Shown: positions 9,768 through 18,659 of the stretch, piece after piece
Layout of the letters: every line of letters begins with the position of its first letter
Position numbering within the stretch: position 1 is the stretch's first letter
NCBI GenBank assembly: GCA_965221585.1
Contig: OZ244898.1
Location: 1,984,001-2,048,000 of the forward strand
Direction of reading: 5' to 3'
From: VXYK01 sp965221585
GTDB taxonomy: Bacteria; Actinomycetota; Acidimicrobiia; Acidimicrobiales; Aldehydirespiratoraceae
DNA: 64,000 nt
The notes under the pieces: model-generated
Told to the model about the DNA's origin: nothing
Databases searched by the model: none
The model's input: only the letters and a program-made list of their open reading frames with translations
Made by a program: the position numbers and the translations under genes

Positions 9768-10955
9768 CTAGGCGGCGCTGAAGCGGACGGGCATGGTGCG
9801 GGGGCCCGCAATGAAAGACGATTCCTGACGTTCGATCGGTCCGTCCAGCTGCAAGTCGGCGCAACGCCCCAGAAACTCACGCATGATCGCATGGATCTCG
9901 ATGCGGGCGAGATGACTTCCCAGACAGTAGTGAGGCCCACCCGCCCCGAAAGCCACATGAGGATTCGGACTGCGTGCCAGGTCGAAATCAGCGGGGCGCT
10001 CAAACACCCGCGGATCACGGTTGGCGGCACCGTAGTAGAGCACCACCCGGTCACCGGCGCGCACACGCCGGCCACCGACCTCCGCGTCGGCGAGGGCTTG
10101 GCGCCCCATATACACCACGGGACTGCAATAGCGCAGCAACTCCTCGATCGCCGACGGCAGACGCGCGTCCAGATCTCCCAGCAACCACTCGAACATGCCA
10201 GGTTCAGACATCAGCGCCTCGATGCCGCCGGCAACAAGGTTGCGTGTCGTGTCACCTCCGGCATCGACCAACAACATGAAGAACGCAGCGAAAGCGCCCT
10301 CGGTCATCTCCTCCCCGTCAACCGAGGCATTGGCGATCAGCGAACCGAGATCGTCGCCGGGGTTCTCCCGCCGCTGGTGGTACACCTCCAGTCCTCGCCC
10401 TACCAGGGCCATCACCGCCTCGACCCGCTTCTCCTCGGAAACAGCGGAACGGTCGGTGTGCACGATCTCGGTCCAGTGGTACAGCTGGCGACCTTCCTCC
10501 GGCGGCAGACCGAGCATGTCGGCAACCACAAAAGACGGCATCTCACCGGCAACATCGGCCACCAGGTCACAACGGCCTGCGTCCTGGACGGCATCGACGA
10601 TCTGGCGGGCCAGAGCCTCCACACGGTCGGTCCAGCGGGCCGAGGCTCGGGGTGTGAAAGCGCTGGAGACCAGCCTTCGGTACGCCGTGTGGTTCGGCGG
10701 GTCCATCATGATCATCATCGTGCGCAACGACTCAAGTGAAGAATCGGGAGCCGACTCCAGCGAGATACCCCACTCGTTGCTGAACACCCGATGCTCGCGA
10801 GAGACCTGTCGGACCTCGTCATAACCGCACACAGCCCAATAGAAACCGTCACCGTGCTCGTGGCGATGAACCCGATCGTTCGCCAGCAGGTAATCGTACT
10901 GCTCGACCGGATGGCCGTCGGCGAAACTCCCAGGGCTGGCTAGATCAATGCGCAA
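9768..10955 (-). CDS. cytochrome P450
   Basis: 395 residues, a soluble bacterial class I P450. I-helix oxygen-activation motif DAGGDTTRN near residue 240, the ExxR motif in AIEELLRY, and the heme-thiolate loop FGAGGPHYCLGSHLA near residue 345. The reading frame begins at TTG 10955, only 3 nt after the thiol peroxidase stop, so the two genes are co-transcribed; no ATG or GTG gives a full N-terminus. It hydroxylates an unknown substrate and needs ferredoxin partners that are not in the window. Confidence 0.93.
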   Translation of the reverse strand: MRIDLASPGSFADGHPVEQYDYLLANDRVHRHEHGDGFYWAVCGYDEVRQVSREHRVFSNEWGISLESAPDSSLESLRTMMIMMDPPNHTAYRRLVSSAFTPRASARWTDRVEALARQIVDAVQDAGRCDLVADVAGEMPSFVVADMLGLPPEEGRQLYHWTEIVHTDRSAVSEEKRVEAVMALVGRGLEVYHQRRENPGDDLGSLIANASVDGEEMTEGAFAAFFMLLVDAGGDTTRNLVAGGIEALMSEPGMFEWLLGDLDARLPSAIEELLRYCSPVVYMGRQALADAEVGGRRVRAGDRVVLYYGAANRDPRVFERPADFDLARSPNPHVAFGAGGPHYCLGSHLARIEIHAIMREFLGRCADLQLDGPIERQESSFIAGPRTMPVRFSAA

Positions 10956-10958
10956 CGG

Positions 10959-11459
10959 TTAACCCAAGGCGGCCAACGCGGCGTCGTAGTCGGGTTCTTG
11001 AGCAATCTCGGGAACAAGCTCGGTATGGGCAACCGTTCCGGATTCGTCAATCACCACAACAGCGCGAGCCGCAAGACCGGCGAGCAGACCGTCGAGAATG
11101 CGCACCCCGTAATCATCAAGCACTTCGGGGTTCTTGAAAGTCGAGCCCGTCTTCACAGACTCGATACCCTCCGCCCCGCAAAACCGGCCGGCCGCTGGTG
11201 GAAGATCGGCCGAAACACAGAGCACCGTGGCGTTGTCAAGACCGGCAGCCCGTTCGTTGAAGGCGCGAACGCTGGTCGCGCAGATCTGCGTGTCGACCGA
11301 AGGGAAGATATTGAGCACGACTCGCTGCCCGGCAAAGTCGGATAGCGAGACCGGCCCGAAATCCGCTCCTGTCACGACGAACGGGGGTGCCGCGCTGCCA
11401 ACTGCCGGCAAAGAGCCGTTGGTGTTGATTGGGTTGCCACCCAGGGTGATTTCAGCCAT
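10959..11459 (-). CDS. tpx: thiol peroxidase (Tpx, atypical 2-Cys peroxiredoxin)
   Basis: 166 residues, the standard Tpx length. Peroxidatic Cys in PSVDTQICATSVRAFNERAA near residue 60 and resolving Cys in AAGRFCGAEG near residue 94, as in Tpx. It reduces hydroperoxides with thioredoxin in the cytoplasm. GGAG lies 8 nt before the ATG. It is divergent from the SelW-like selenoprotein gene, so two thiol-redox genes share a 125 bp intergenic region. Confidence 0.95.
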   Translation of the reverse strand: MAEITLGGNPINTNGSLPAVGSAAPPFVVTGADFGPVSLSDFAGQRVVLNIFPSVDTQICATSVRAFNERAAGLDNATVLCVSADLPPAAGRFCGAEGIESVKTGSTFKNPEVLDDYGVRILDGLLAGLAARAVVVIDESGTVAHTELVPEIAQEPDYDAALAALG

Positions 11460-11571
11460 TAGATCTGCTCCAAGTTAGAACTCGCACAAGAATTACAAGT
11501 TGAGATCCTATGTGCGCCCTTGCCAGACCCGCCACTCGGCTCCGGTTGCGCCCGGCTACAACACAGTCGGA

Positions 11572-11577
11572 TAGCCT
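11572..11577 (+). promoter_or_regulatory. -10 box of leaderless type for selW-like gene
   Basis: TAGCCT lies 7 nt before the ATG at 11585, leaving no room for a Shine-Dalgarno site. The same TAnnnT-N6/7-start geometry recurs at several genes here. No convincing -35 at the expected spacing. Confidence 0.45.
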
Positions 11578-11584
11578 CAGGCGC

Positions 11585-11851
11585 ATGGGACATATCGTTG
11601 ACATCAAATATTGCGTTCCTTGAGACTATTCGAGCTACGCCGTGAGCGCAGCCACAGACCTACTCTCGAACTATCAGCACGTCATTGAACGCTTGACGCT
11701 GACCACCGGAAGCAGCGGAGTCTTCGACGTCACCGTCGACGGCGACCTCATCTACTCCAAGGACCAGACCGGGCGCCACGATGAACCGGGGGAGGTCCTC
11801 GGTCTCTTCGAGAAGATCGCCGGGGGCGTCCCCCGCTACGGTCAGGCGTAG
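11585..11851 (+). CDS. SelW-like (Rdx family) selenoprotein, in-frame UGA = Sec13
   Basis: 88 residues when the TGA at 11621-11623 is read as selenocysteine. The N-terminus is MGHIVDIKYCVP-U-DYSSYA, the CxxU redox loop after the first beta strand of the thioredoxin-like Rdx fold; most homologues have CxxC at this place. Downstream in the same frame come ATDLLSNYQHVI and GVFDVTVDGDLIYSK, the family's C-terminal half, ending at TAG 11849-11851. Ordinary gene calling would start at the GTG at 11642 and lose the active site. A bacterial-SECIS-like hairpin begins 10 nt after the UGA. Likely role: thiol-selenol redox or stress protection, next to thiol peroxidase. Confidence 0.9.
11634..11652 (+). 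promoter_or_regulatory. putative bacterial SECIS hairpin of selW-like gene
   Basis: GCTACGC pairs with GCGCAGC (six pairs, one A-C mismatch) around the 5-nt loop CGTGA. The loop starts 18 nt after the last base of the UGA and has G as its second base. Distance, loop size and loop G match the known bacterial SECIS pattern. Confidence 0.7.
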
Positions 11852-13262
11852 CAAAATTCCAGACCCGCTCGACCTCGATGAGTTCCGCGCCAACGGGCAC
11901 GCGCTGATCGATTGGATCGCCGACTATCTCGCCAACATCGCGCAACGCCCTGTACAGGCTCAGGTCGAGCCCGGCGAGGTGAGAGCCCAACTCCCCGAAA
12001 CTGCCCCCGAATCAGCAGAGCCCTTCGACGCACTGCTGCGCGACCTCGAAGACGTGGTCGTACCCGGACTGGCCCAATGGCAGCACCCCGGGTGGTTCAC
12101 CTACTTCCCGGCCCAGTCGTCACCACCTTCGATCCTCGGCGAGATGGCATCGGCGGCGTTGGGGACCCAGGGGATGATGTGGACCACGGCGCCCGCTGCC
12201 ACCGAGATCGAGTCCCACGTTCTGGACTGGCTCGTGGACCTGACCGGAGTGCCGCAAGGCTGGAAGACGACCGGCAAGGGCGGCGGCGTCATCCAGATGA
12301 GCGCTTCAGACTCGACCCACACCGCGCTGGTGGTGGCACGCGAACTCTGTCGCAAGCGCACAGGAGCCGCCGCTGAGCAGATGGTCGCCTATACCTCTGC
12401 GCAGGCTCATTCTTCGATAGAGAAGGGCGCACGGGTGGCCGGCATCGGTCAGCTGCATCTCATCGAAGTCGACAGTGAATTCGCGGCACGTCCCGAAGCG
12501 CTCGCCCGGATGATCGCAGATGATCTCGACGCTGGGTTGGTGCCGGCATTCGTGTGCGGCTCGGTCGGTACCACGGCCACCACCGCTGTCGATCCTGTCC
12601 GGGCAATCGGAGAAATTGCGACTCAGCACAATCTCTGGTTCCACGTCGATGCCGCCTACGCCGGCTCGGCGATGATCTGCGAAGAGTTCCGCCACCACCA
12701 GGACGGTCTCGAACTGGTCGACAGCTACACGTTCAATCCCCACAAATGGCTGGCGACCAACTTCGACTGCTCCGTCTTCTGGGTCGCCGACCGCAGACCC
12801 TTGATCGACACGCTCAGCATCAACCCACCATATTTGGCCAACTCCGTCTCCGAGAGGGGCGATGTGATCGACTACCGGGACTGGCAGGTCCCGCTTGGAA
12901 GGCGGTTCCGAGCACTGAAACTGTGGTGGGTGCTCCGCTCATTCGGAGCCGAAGGGCTCCGCCAGCGGATCCGCGCCAACGTGAGGCAGGCACGCACGTT
13001 GGCCGACTGGATCGCAGCACAACCGCAGCTGACACTGATCGCTCCAACCCCGTTCGCTCTGGTCTGCTTCGCCCATATCGACGGCGACGAAGCAACCCGG
13101 CACCTGCTCGATTCGCTCAACGCCGACGACAGCGTCTACCTGCTGGGCTCAGAGATCAACCAACAGGCGTTCATCAGAGTGTCCATCGGTTCCACCTGGA
13201 CCACCGATCATCATGTGACAGACCTCCGAGCACGGATCGAATCCGCGCTGACAACGCGCTGA
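11781..13262 (+). CDS. PLP-dependent amino-acid decarboxylase (aromatic/group II)
   Basis: About 470-493 residues of the group II (AADC/DDC) decarboxylase family. Conserved start region FRANGHALIDWIADYL, the substrate segment WQHPGWFTYFPA, and the PLP site with HVDAAYAGSAMI and SYTFNPHKWLATNFDCS (PLP lysine in NPHKW). It removes the carboxyl group of an aromatic L-amino acid such as Tyr, Trp or DOPA. The start is uncertain: the only canonical in-frame codon is ATG 11781, which overlaps the selenoprotein gene by 71 bp and adds about 28 residues of atypical sequence; the conserved protein begins near 11856 at an ATT codon. Confidence 0.9.
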   Translation: MNRGRSSVSSRRSPGASPATVRRSKIPDPLDLDEFRANGHALIDWIADYLANIAQRPVQAQVEPGEVRAQLPETAPESAEPFDALLRDLEDVVVPGLAQWQHPGWFTYFPAQSSPPSILGEMASAALGTQGMMWTTAPAATEIESHVLDWLVDLTGVPQGWKTTGKGGGVIQMSASDSTHTALVVARELCRKRTGAAAEQMVAYTSAQAHSSIEKGARVAGIGQLHLIEVDSEFAARPEALARMIADDLDAGLVPAFVCGSVGTTATTAVDPVRAIGEIATQHNLWFHVDAAYAGSAMICEEFRHHQDGLELVDSYTFNPHKWLATNFDCSVFWVADRRPLIDTLSINPPYLANSVSERGDVIDYRDWQVPLGRRFRALKLWWVLRSFGAEGLRQRIRANVRQARTLADWIAAQPQLTLIAPTPFALVCFAHIDGDEATRHLLDSLNADDSVYLLGSEINQQAFIRVSIGSTWTTDHHVTDLRARIESALTTR

Positions 13263-13270
13263 ACGGGGGG

Positions 13271-14809
13271 CTAGAGATTGATCGGGTCGACGATGTCGCG
13301 GAACACGGCAATCAGGCCTACGCCCAGCAGCAGAACCACCACGCCGTAGGCAACGGGGAGCAGCTTGGCGTAGTCGACGCGGTAGGTCCGCCCGCCGATG
13401 GAGCGGATCCGCTCATAGATCGCAACGGCCACATGGCCGCCGTCGAAAGGCGGCAGCGGAATCAGGTTGATGAGACCAATGGAGATGTTGAGTCCCGCCA
13501 GGAAGATCAGCACGGCGTCGAATCCGTCGTCGGTCAACTGGGTTCCCAACTGCGCCGCACCGTAGATCGAGATGATCCTCTGTTCGTCGGGATCACGGGC
13601 ATCCAGGGAGCGGATCGCAACCTCGCGCTCGGAAGCCACACTCGACGACAGCTGTTCGGCGGGACTGTCGACATCGCCGGTCAACGTGTCCGAGACAAAA
13701 TCCTGAAGTCCTCCGCCTGCAACCAACTCCCCCATCCCCACCAGGATCGCTTTGGAATAGGAACCGAACCCGACTACGGAGTCGACGACACCGTCGACGA
13801 TACCCGTCGGCTGCCGGTATCGCCGGGGACCGACGCCGAAGAAACCCGATGTCGCGACCTCAGCGGACGGCAGCTGCGACACCACGGCCTCGTCGACAAC
13901 CAACAGCTCTGAACCCCCAGCCGGGTCGACGATGAACTGCAAGGGCTCGCCGATCCGATCACCGACCGCGGCGACGACCTCATCCCAGCCGAACACGTCG
14001 ATCCCTTCGACTGCCAGGATGCGGTCTCTGGGCAGGAGCCCGTTGATCGCAGCCGCACCCTGATCGGTCAACCGAGATCCGAGAGTAACCGTCCCGGACA
14101 GGGTCTGGTCGTCGCGCCTGTACACCACCTCGACCTCCTGGGAGCCGCGTGCAGTCACAACCTCTCCGAACTGGGCGAAGTCGGCGATCTCAATGCCATC
14201 GATCGAAACGATCTCATCCCCCAACTCGATCCCCAGTTCAGACGCCGCGCTGCGATCACTGACCGCGGACACCGACCAACGATCATCGTCTGTCGGCAGG
14301 CCATAGAACAGCAGCACGATGAACAGCAGTGCGATCGCCAACAAGAAGTGCATGGCGGATCCGGCACTGACCACCAACAACCTTTTGGGAAACGACTTGA
14401 CGCGATAGGTGCGGTGCTCATCGGTGGGTGGGACCACGTCCAGATTGTTCATCCCGATGATCCTGATGTATGCGCCACCGGGTATTGCCTTGACCCCGAA
14501 GGTGGTCTCACCGCCGCGGAACGACCACAGACGCGGACCGAACCCGATGAAGAACTCGGTGACCTTCATGCCCGTGGCCCGAGCCGTGACGTAGTGGCCC
14601 ATCTCGTGCATGAAGATCATGAAGACAATGAACGTAACGATGAACGCCCAGCTCCAGCTCACAAAAACACCTAGAGCAAGAAGGGCCAGAACCAATATCG
14701 CCAACCCGACGAAATCAGTGGACGTATCAGGTTCGCCCGCCACATCAGAAGCGGTGCGGCCCCGTGCCAACAAGGGCAACCTGCGCTTGTCAGCGGGCCG
14801 ATCAGCCAT
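13271..14809 (-). CDS. rseP: site-2 intramembrane metalloprotease RseP/RIP
   Basis: 512 residues from the ATG at 14809, which overlaps the dxr stop (TGATG). Zinc motif HEMGH at residues 68-72 within the first membrane helices, two PDZ-like domains in the middle (LGIELGDEIVSIDGIEI and LLPRDRILAVEGIDVF), and the C-terminal LDG-type motif IPLPPFDGGHVAVAIYE that completes the active site, followed by a final membrane helix. It cleaves membrane-spanning anti-sigma factors or signal peptides. Last gene of the rpsB-to-dxr block; longer than many RsePs because of insertions between the PDZ domains and the LDG helix. Confidence 0.93.
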   Translation of the reverse strand: MADRPADKRRLPLLARGRTASDVAGEPDTSTDFVGLAILVLALLALGVFVSWSWAFIVTFIVFMIFMHEMGHYVTARATGMKVTEFFIGFGPRLWSFRGGETTFGVKAIPGGAYIRIIGMNNLDVVPPTDEHRTYRVKSFPKRLLVVSAGSAMHFLLAIALLFIVLLFYGLPTDDDRWSVSAVSDRSAASELGIELGDEIVSIDGIEIADFAQFGEVVTARGSQEVEVVYRRDDQTLSGTVTLGSRLTDQGAAAINGLLPRDRILAVEGIDVFGWDEVVAAVGDRIGEPLQFIVDPAGGSELLVVDEAVVSQLPSAEVATSGFFGVGPRRYRQPTGIVDGVVDSVVGFGSYSKAILVGMGELVAGGGLQDFVSDTLTGDVDSPAEQLSSSVASEREVAIRSLDARDPDEQRIISIYGAAQLGTQLTDDGFDAVLIFLAGLNISIGLINLIPLPPFDGGHVAVAIYERIRSIGGRTYRVDYAKLLPVAYGVVVLLLGVGLIAVFRDIVDPINL

Positions 14810-15984
14810 CAGTTGAATCTCTCGTCGACCAACCCACGGGCGGCCTCGCGGGCGCGGCGGTCGATATCGAGAACGACATCCACATCTGTTGCCCGGTCCC
14901 CCGGCCACTGTTGCATGGCCGCCTCAACCACCTCGGCAATGTCGACCCACCGAAGGGCCCCGGCAAGGAACGCCTCGACCGCCACCTCGTTCGCCGCGCT
15001 CAACCATGCGGGGGCAGTCTCCGATGCCCTCCCCGCCTCGTAGGCCAGACTGAGGCATCTGAATGCGTCGAGGTCCGGCGGATGGAACTCGAGCCGCGAG
15101 GACTCGGACCAGTCCATGGCACCGTAAGGCCGGACCGTCCGGTCAGGGAACGCCAGCGCATAAGCGATACACAAGCGCATGTCGGGAAGCGACAGTTGAG
15201 CCAGAGTCGCACCGTCGGTGTAGCTGACCATCGAGTGGACGATCGACTGGGGATGGATCACAACGGAGATCTGTTCGTAGTCGACACCGAACAACTCGTG
15301 GGCTTCTATCACCTCAAGGCCCTTGTTCATCAGAGTGCTCGAGTCGATCGTGATCTTCGGCCCCATCGACCAGGTCGGATGCGACAGAGCATCCTGAATC
15401 GTCACGGTGCCCAGCTCCTGTCGGGTACGGCCCCTGAACGGGCCACCGCTGGCCGTCAACACCACCTCCGCCACACGATCCGCAGCTCCGACCTTTCCCG
15501 AGACATCGTTGGCACGGAGGCACTGGTGGATCGCGCAATGTTCGCTGTCCACCGGGATCAGCTCCGCGCCCTTGGTCGCCCAGGCCCGTTGCACGACCGG
15601 ACCCGCCGCGATCAGAGACTCCTTGTTGGCCAGACCCAGCCGGTTGCCTGCTCGCAGGGTCGCCAAAGTGACCGGAAGCCCCGCGAACCCGACCACACCA
15701 TTGATCACCGTATCCGCGCACGTCGCGGCCGTGGCCATGGCATCGGCCCCCACCAACAGGTCCGTGCCGGCCGGAAGACGGCCGCGCAACTGCTCGGCGC
15801 AACTGCCGTCAGCGACCGCAACGACCTCGGGCCTGAACTCAACGGCTTGTTCGAGAACCGTGTCCACCGAGGAGGCGACACCCAATGCCGCCACCCGGTA
15901 GCGGTCAGGCTCAGCCCGGACAATCTCAAGCGTCTGGGTCCCGATCGAACCAGTCGAACCGAGAACGGCAACAGATCTGGTCAC
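14809..15984 (-). CDS. dxr: 1-deoxy-D-xylulose 5-phosphate reductoisomerase
   Basis: 391 residues from GTG 15984; upstream open sequence lacks family similarity. N-terminal NADPH site AVLGSTGSIGTQTLEIV, LANKESLIAAG, the metal/substrate region IPVDSEHCAIHQCL, TASGGPFR, and SSTLMNKGLEVIEAHELF. It makes 2-C-methyl-erythritol 4-phosphate in the MEP isoprenoid pathway. The gene sits between cdsA and rseP as in most actinobacteria; ispG, which often follows, is not seen after rseP. Confidence 0.96.
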   Translation of the reverse strand: MTRSVAVLGSTGSIGTQTLEIVRAEPDRYRVAALGVASSVDTVLEQAVEFRPEVVAVADGSCAEQLRGRLPAGTDLLVGADAMATAATCADTVINGVVGFAGLPVTLATLRAGNRLGLANKESLIAAGPVVQRAWATKGAELIPVDSEHCAIHQCLRANDVSGKVGAADRVAEVVLTASGGPFRGRTRQELGTVTIQDALSHPTWSMGPKITIDSSTLMNKGLEVIEAHELFGVDYEQISVVIHPQSIVHSMVSYTDGATLAQLSLPDMRLCIAYALAFPDRTVRPYGAMDWSESSRLEFHPPDLDAFRCLSLAYEAGRASETAPAWLSAANEVAVEAFLAGALRWVDIAEVVEAAMQQWPGDRATDVDVVLDIDRRAREAARGLVDERFN

Positions 15985-16030
15985 ACCGTTGACGCTACCC
16001 GTTGCGACCCGCCACTGAGCGACTGTCGGA

Positions 16031-17293
16031 TCAGGGCAGCACGAAACGCGAGACGTAGAAGGTCGTGGGCAGCACGAACAACAGACTGTCGAATCGGTCG
16101 AGCACCCCGCCGTGGCTGGGCAGTATCGAACCCATGTCCTTGATACCCAGATCCCGTTTGACCTGTGACTCGGCAAGATCGCCGATCGGTGCGGCGATCG
16201 CTGCGGCGATTCCGAGAATCATGACGTCGGTGAACCCGCCGCCGGCGGAGACATCGGCAAACGGCGAGGGTTGTGACAGGAAACCCATCACGACCGCCGC
16301 GGCGATCGCCGCCACAACCCCTCCGATGAGGCCTTCCAACGTCTTGTTGGGACTCGCTGCCGACAACGGTGAGCGGCCCATTGTCCGTCCGACCACCAAG
16401 CCGCCGGTGTCATAGCAGACCGTAATGATTATCGCAGCGGTCAACATTCCCGTGCCGCTTTCTGGAATCGAGAGCATCAACGCCGCATACGACCCCAGCA
16501 GACCGATATGAAGAATCCCCAGCATGGTTGAACCGAGACCGCGCAGCGGGGACTCGCTCGGAGCGACAACCAGATACCACAACGCGCCGAAGACCACCGA
16601 CATCACCAGCACCAACCCGGCGGCGGACTCTCCCCGCCAATACACCGCAAGTGGCATCGACGCCACACTGGCAATTCCGAGCAGGACCGCGGGTTGAAGG
16701 CCACCGACCCGAGCCGCATTGAAATACTCGACCGCGGCGACAGCCAGAACAACAGTGACCACCCCGACCGCGACCCATTCGCGATAAGCCATAGCTGCCA
16801 GGATCACCACCGCCATTCCCACGCCGACGATCGTCGCGGTGAGGAAATTGCGATCCGCGGCACTAGGGACCCCCAGAGATGCGCTCAATGAAGGTGCCCC
16901 GGGTGCTTGAATCGGCGGTGCCTCGCTGTCGTCGTGGGCGAAGAATGCATCAGCTTCAACGTCGACCGAACGGGACGGCTGCTTGGGAGGCGGAGGCGGC
17001 GCTTCTCCCGCCCAGGTCGGTTCCGAGGTCTCGTTCGCCCATCCCGAGTAATCGTCGGAACCCGAGTCCGAGGCTGCGGGTTCGGCCTGAGGTTTGAAGG
17101 TCACGCTCTCAGCTGGATTGCCGACCTTGGGCACCGATCCAGTCGGGGGCTGGCTCCAGTGCGGCACCGCCGCGTCATCATCCTCGAAGGAGATCTCATC
17201 GTCGCCGAACACGGACCGCCCGGGTGCTACATCGTCATCGATCGGGTCAGTGCGCTGGATGCGAAACCCCTCGTTGTCTTGTTCTTGACTCAT
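16031..17293 (-). CDS. cdsA: phosphatidate cytidylyltransferase (CDP-DAG synthase)
   Basis: 420 residues. The first ~140 are charged, Pro/Ser-rich and probably disordered; the rest is a multi-helix membrane domain. The CdsA signature near the C-terminus is intact: SQVKRDLGIKDMGSILPSHG followed by GVLDRFDS (Ser, Lys-Arg, Lys-Asp and the Asp-Arg-x-Asp metal site); the usual PGHGG reads PSHGG. It makes CDP-diacylglycerol from CTP and phosphatidic acid. Placed between frr and dxr as is common. Confidence 0.95.
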   Translation of the reverse strand: MSQEQDNEGFRIQRTDPIDDDVAPGRSVFGDDEISFEDDDAAVPHWSQPPTGSVPKVGNPAESVTFKPQAEPAASDSGSDDYSGWANETSEPTWAGEAPPPPPKQPSRSVDVEADAFFAHDDSEAPPIQAPGAPSLSASLGVPSAADRNFLTATIVGVGMAVVILAAMAYREWVAVGVVTVVLAVAAVEYFNAARVGGLQPAVLLGIASVASMPLAVYWRGESAAGLVLVMSVVFGALWYLVVAPSESPLRGLGSTMLGILHIGLLGSYAALMLSIPESGTGMLTAAIIITVCYDTGGLVVGRTMGRSPLSAASPNKTLEGLIGGVVAAIAAAVVMGFLSQPSPFADVSAGGGFTDVMILGIAAAIAAPIGDLAESQVKRDLGIKDMGSILPSHGGVLDRFDSLLFVLPTTFYVSRFVLP

Positions 17294-17323
17294 GGCATCG
17301 CTCTCTTCGCGGAAGACCGGAAC

Positions 17324-17890
17324 TCAGACCTCCATCAACTCCTGCTGCTTGTTGGTCTGCGCCTGATCAATCATAGCGACATGGGAGTTCTTGAGCGCGT
17401 CAAGCTGCGCTTCGGCGCGCTGGATGTCGTCCTCGGAAACTCCCCCTTCACTCTCCAGTTGGTCGAGGTCCTTGCGCGCCGCCCGGCGCACCGCGTTGAC
17501 CCTCTGCTTGCCGTCCTCTGACATCGCACCCACAACCCTGGACAGATCACGTCGCCGTTCCTCGGTCAGGGGCGGGAACGTGAGCCTGATAACGCGACCA
17601 TCGTTGCTGGGAGTCAAGCCCATGTTGCTGTTTACGATCGCCCTCTCGATCGCATTGAGATTCGCGGCGTCGTGAGGGGTCACGACCAACAGGCGCGCTT
17701 CGGGCACTCCGAAACTCGCCAACTCCTGGATCCGCATCTCGACCCCGTAAGCCTCCACCGTGAGCCGTTCCAAGAGGCTCGAGGAAGCACGGCCTGTGCG
17801 CACGCTTGAGAACTCCCGTCGAGTGTGGTCAACCGCGCTGCGCATCTGCTCGTCGGCGTCCTCGATCACCAACTCAATCATCTCGTTCAC
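17324..17890 (-). CDS. frr: ribosome recycling factor
   Basis: 188 residues, the standard size. Family patterns: MRSAVDHTRREFSSVRTGRAS, LLVVTPHDAANLNAIERAI, and the C-terminal coiled-coil region ERRRDLSRVVG. It splits post-termination ribosomes together with EF-G. It overlaps pyrH by 4 nt (ATGA), giving tsf-pyrH-frr coupling. Confidence 0.97.
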   Translation of the reverse strand: MNEMIELVIEDADEQMRSAVDHTRREFSSVRTGRASSSLLERLTVEAYGVEMRIQELASFGVPEARLLVVTPHDAANLNAIERAIVNSNMGLTPSNDGRVIRLTFPPLTEERRRDLSRVVGAMSEDGKQRVNAVRRAARKDLDQLESEGGVSEDDIQRAEAQLDALKNSHVAMIDQAQTNKQQELMEV

Positions 17891-18657
17891 GGATTCCCCT
17901 TGCCAGCGTCGACCAGCGTGCCGATTACCTCTCCTTCAAGTAGGGATCGTAGGTTGCCCGGACCCATCAGGTCGAACACGACGATCGGCATGTCGTTGTC
18001 CATGCACAAGGTGATCGCGGTCGTGTCCATCACTTTGAGACCGCGGTTGACCACATCGAGATAGGTCACATGGTCGAGTTTCTGGGCAGAGGAATCGACG
18101 CTCGGATCACCCGTATAGATGCCGTCGACGCTGCCATGGGTACCCTTCAGCACAGCCTCCGCTTCGATCTCGACGGCTCGCAGGCTCGCCGCGGTGTCTG
18201 TGGTGAAGCCCGGGTTTCCGGTACCGCTCGCCAGTATCACGATCCGGCCCTTCTCCAGATGGCGAATCGCTCTACGCCGGATATAGGGCTCCGCGATCTG
18301 GGCCATATGGACAGCACTCTGCACCCGGGTAGCCGCGCCGAGGCGTTCCAGCGTGTCCTGCAGGGCGAGACTGTTCATCACCGTGGACAGCATGCCCATA
18401 TAGTCGGCTTGGGCCGAGTCCATTCCGTCACCCGCACCCTGAATGCCACGCCAGATGTTGCCGCCGCCCACCACCACCGCGATGTCAATGTCGAAATGTC
18501 GCTTCACCGAGACAATATCGGCTGCAATACGGCTCACCGTGTCGCCGTGGATGCCGTGTTCGAGCGGACCCGAGAATGCCTGACCCGACAGCTTCAAAAG
18601 GACCCTGTTCCATCTTGGAGTGTTCGATCCTCGAAGAGCTTCGGTGGCGTGAATCAC
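17887..18657 (-). CDS. pyrH: UMP kinase
   Basis: 256 residues of the amino-acid-kinase fold. RVLLKLSGQAF phosphate loop near residue 20, VVVGGGNIWRG, MDSAQADYMGMLSTVMNSLA, and GTGNPGFTTDTAASLRA for nucleotide binding. It phosphorylates UMP to UDP. It lies 2 nt after the tsf stop. Confidence 0.97.
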   Translation of the reverse strand: MIHATEALRGSNTPRWNRVLLKLSGQAFSGPLEHGIHGDTVSRIAADIVSVKRHFDIDIAVVVGGGNIWRGIQGAGDGMDSAQADYMGMLSTVMNSLALQDTLERLGAATRVQSAVHMAQIAEPYIRRRAIRHLEKGRIVILASGTGNPGFTTDTAASLRAVEIEAEAVLKGTHGSVDGIYTGDPSVDSSAQKLDHVTYLDVVNRGLKVMDTTAITLCMDNDMPIVVFDLMGPGNLRSLLEGEVIGTLVDAGKGNP

Positions 18658-18659
18658 AG

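Noticed and set aside
14764..16143. 459-codon plus-strand ORF opposite dxr
   Set aside because: High-GC antisense artefact with low-complexity Arg/His-rich translation; dxr is certain.
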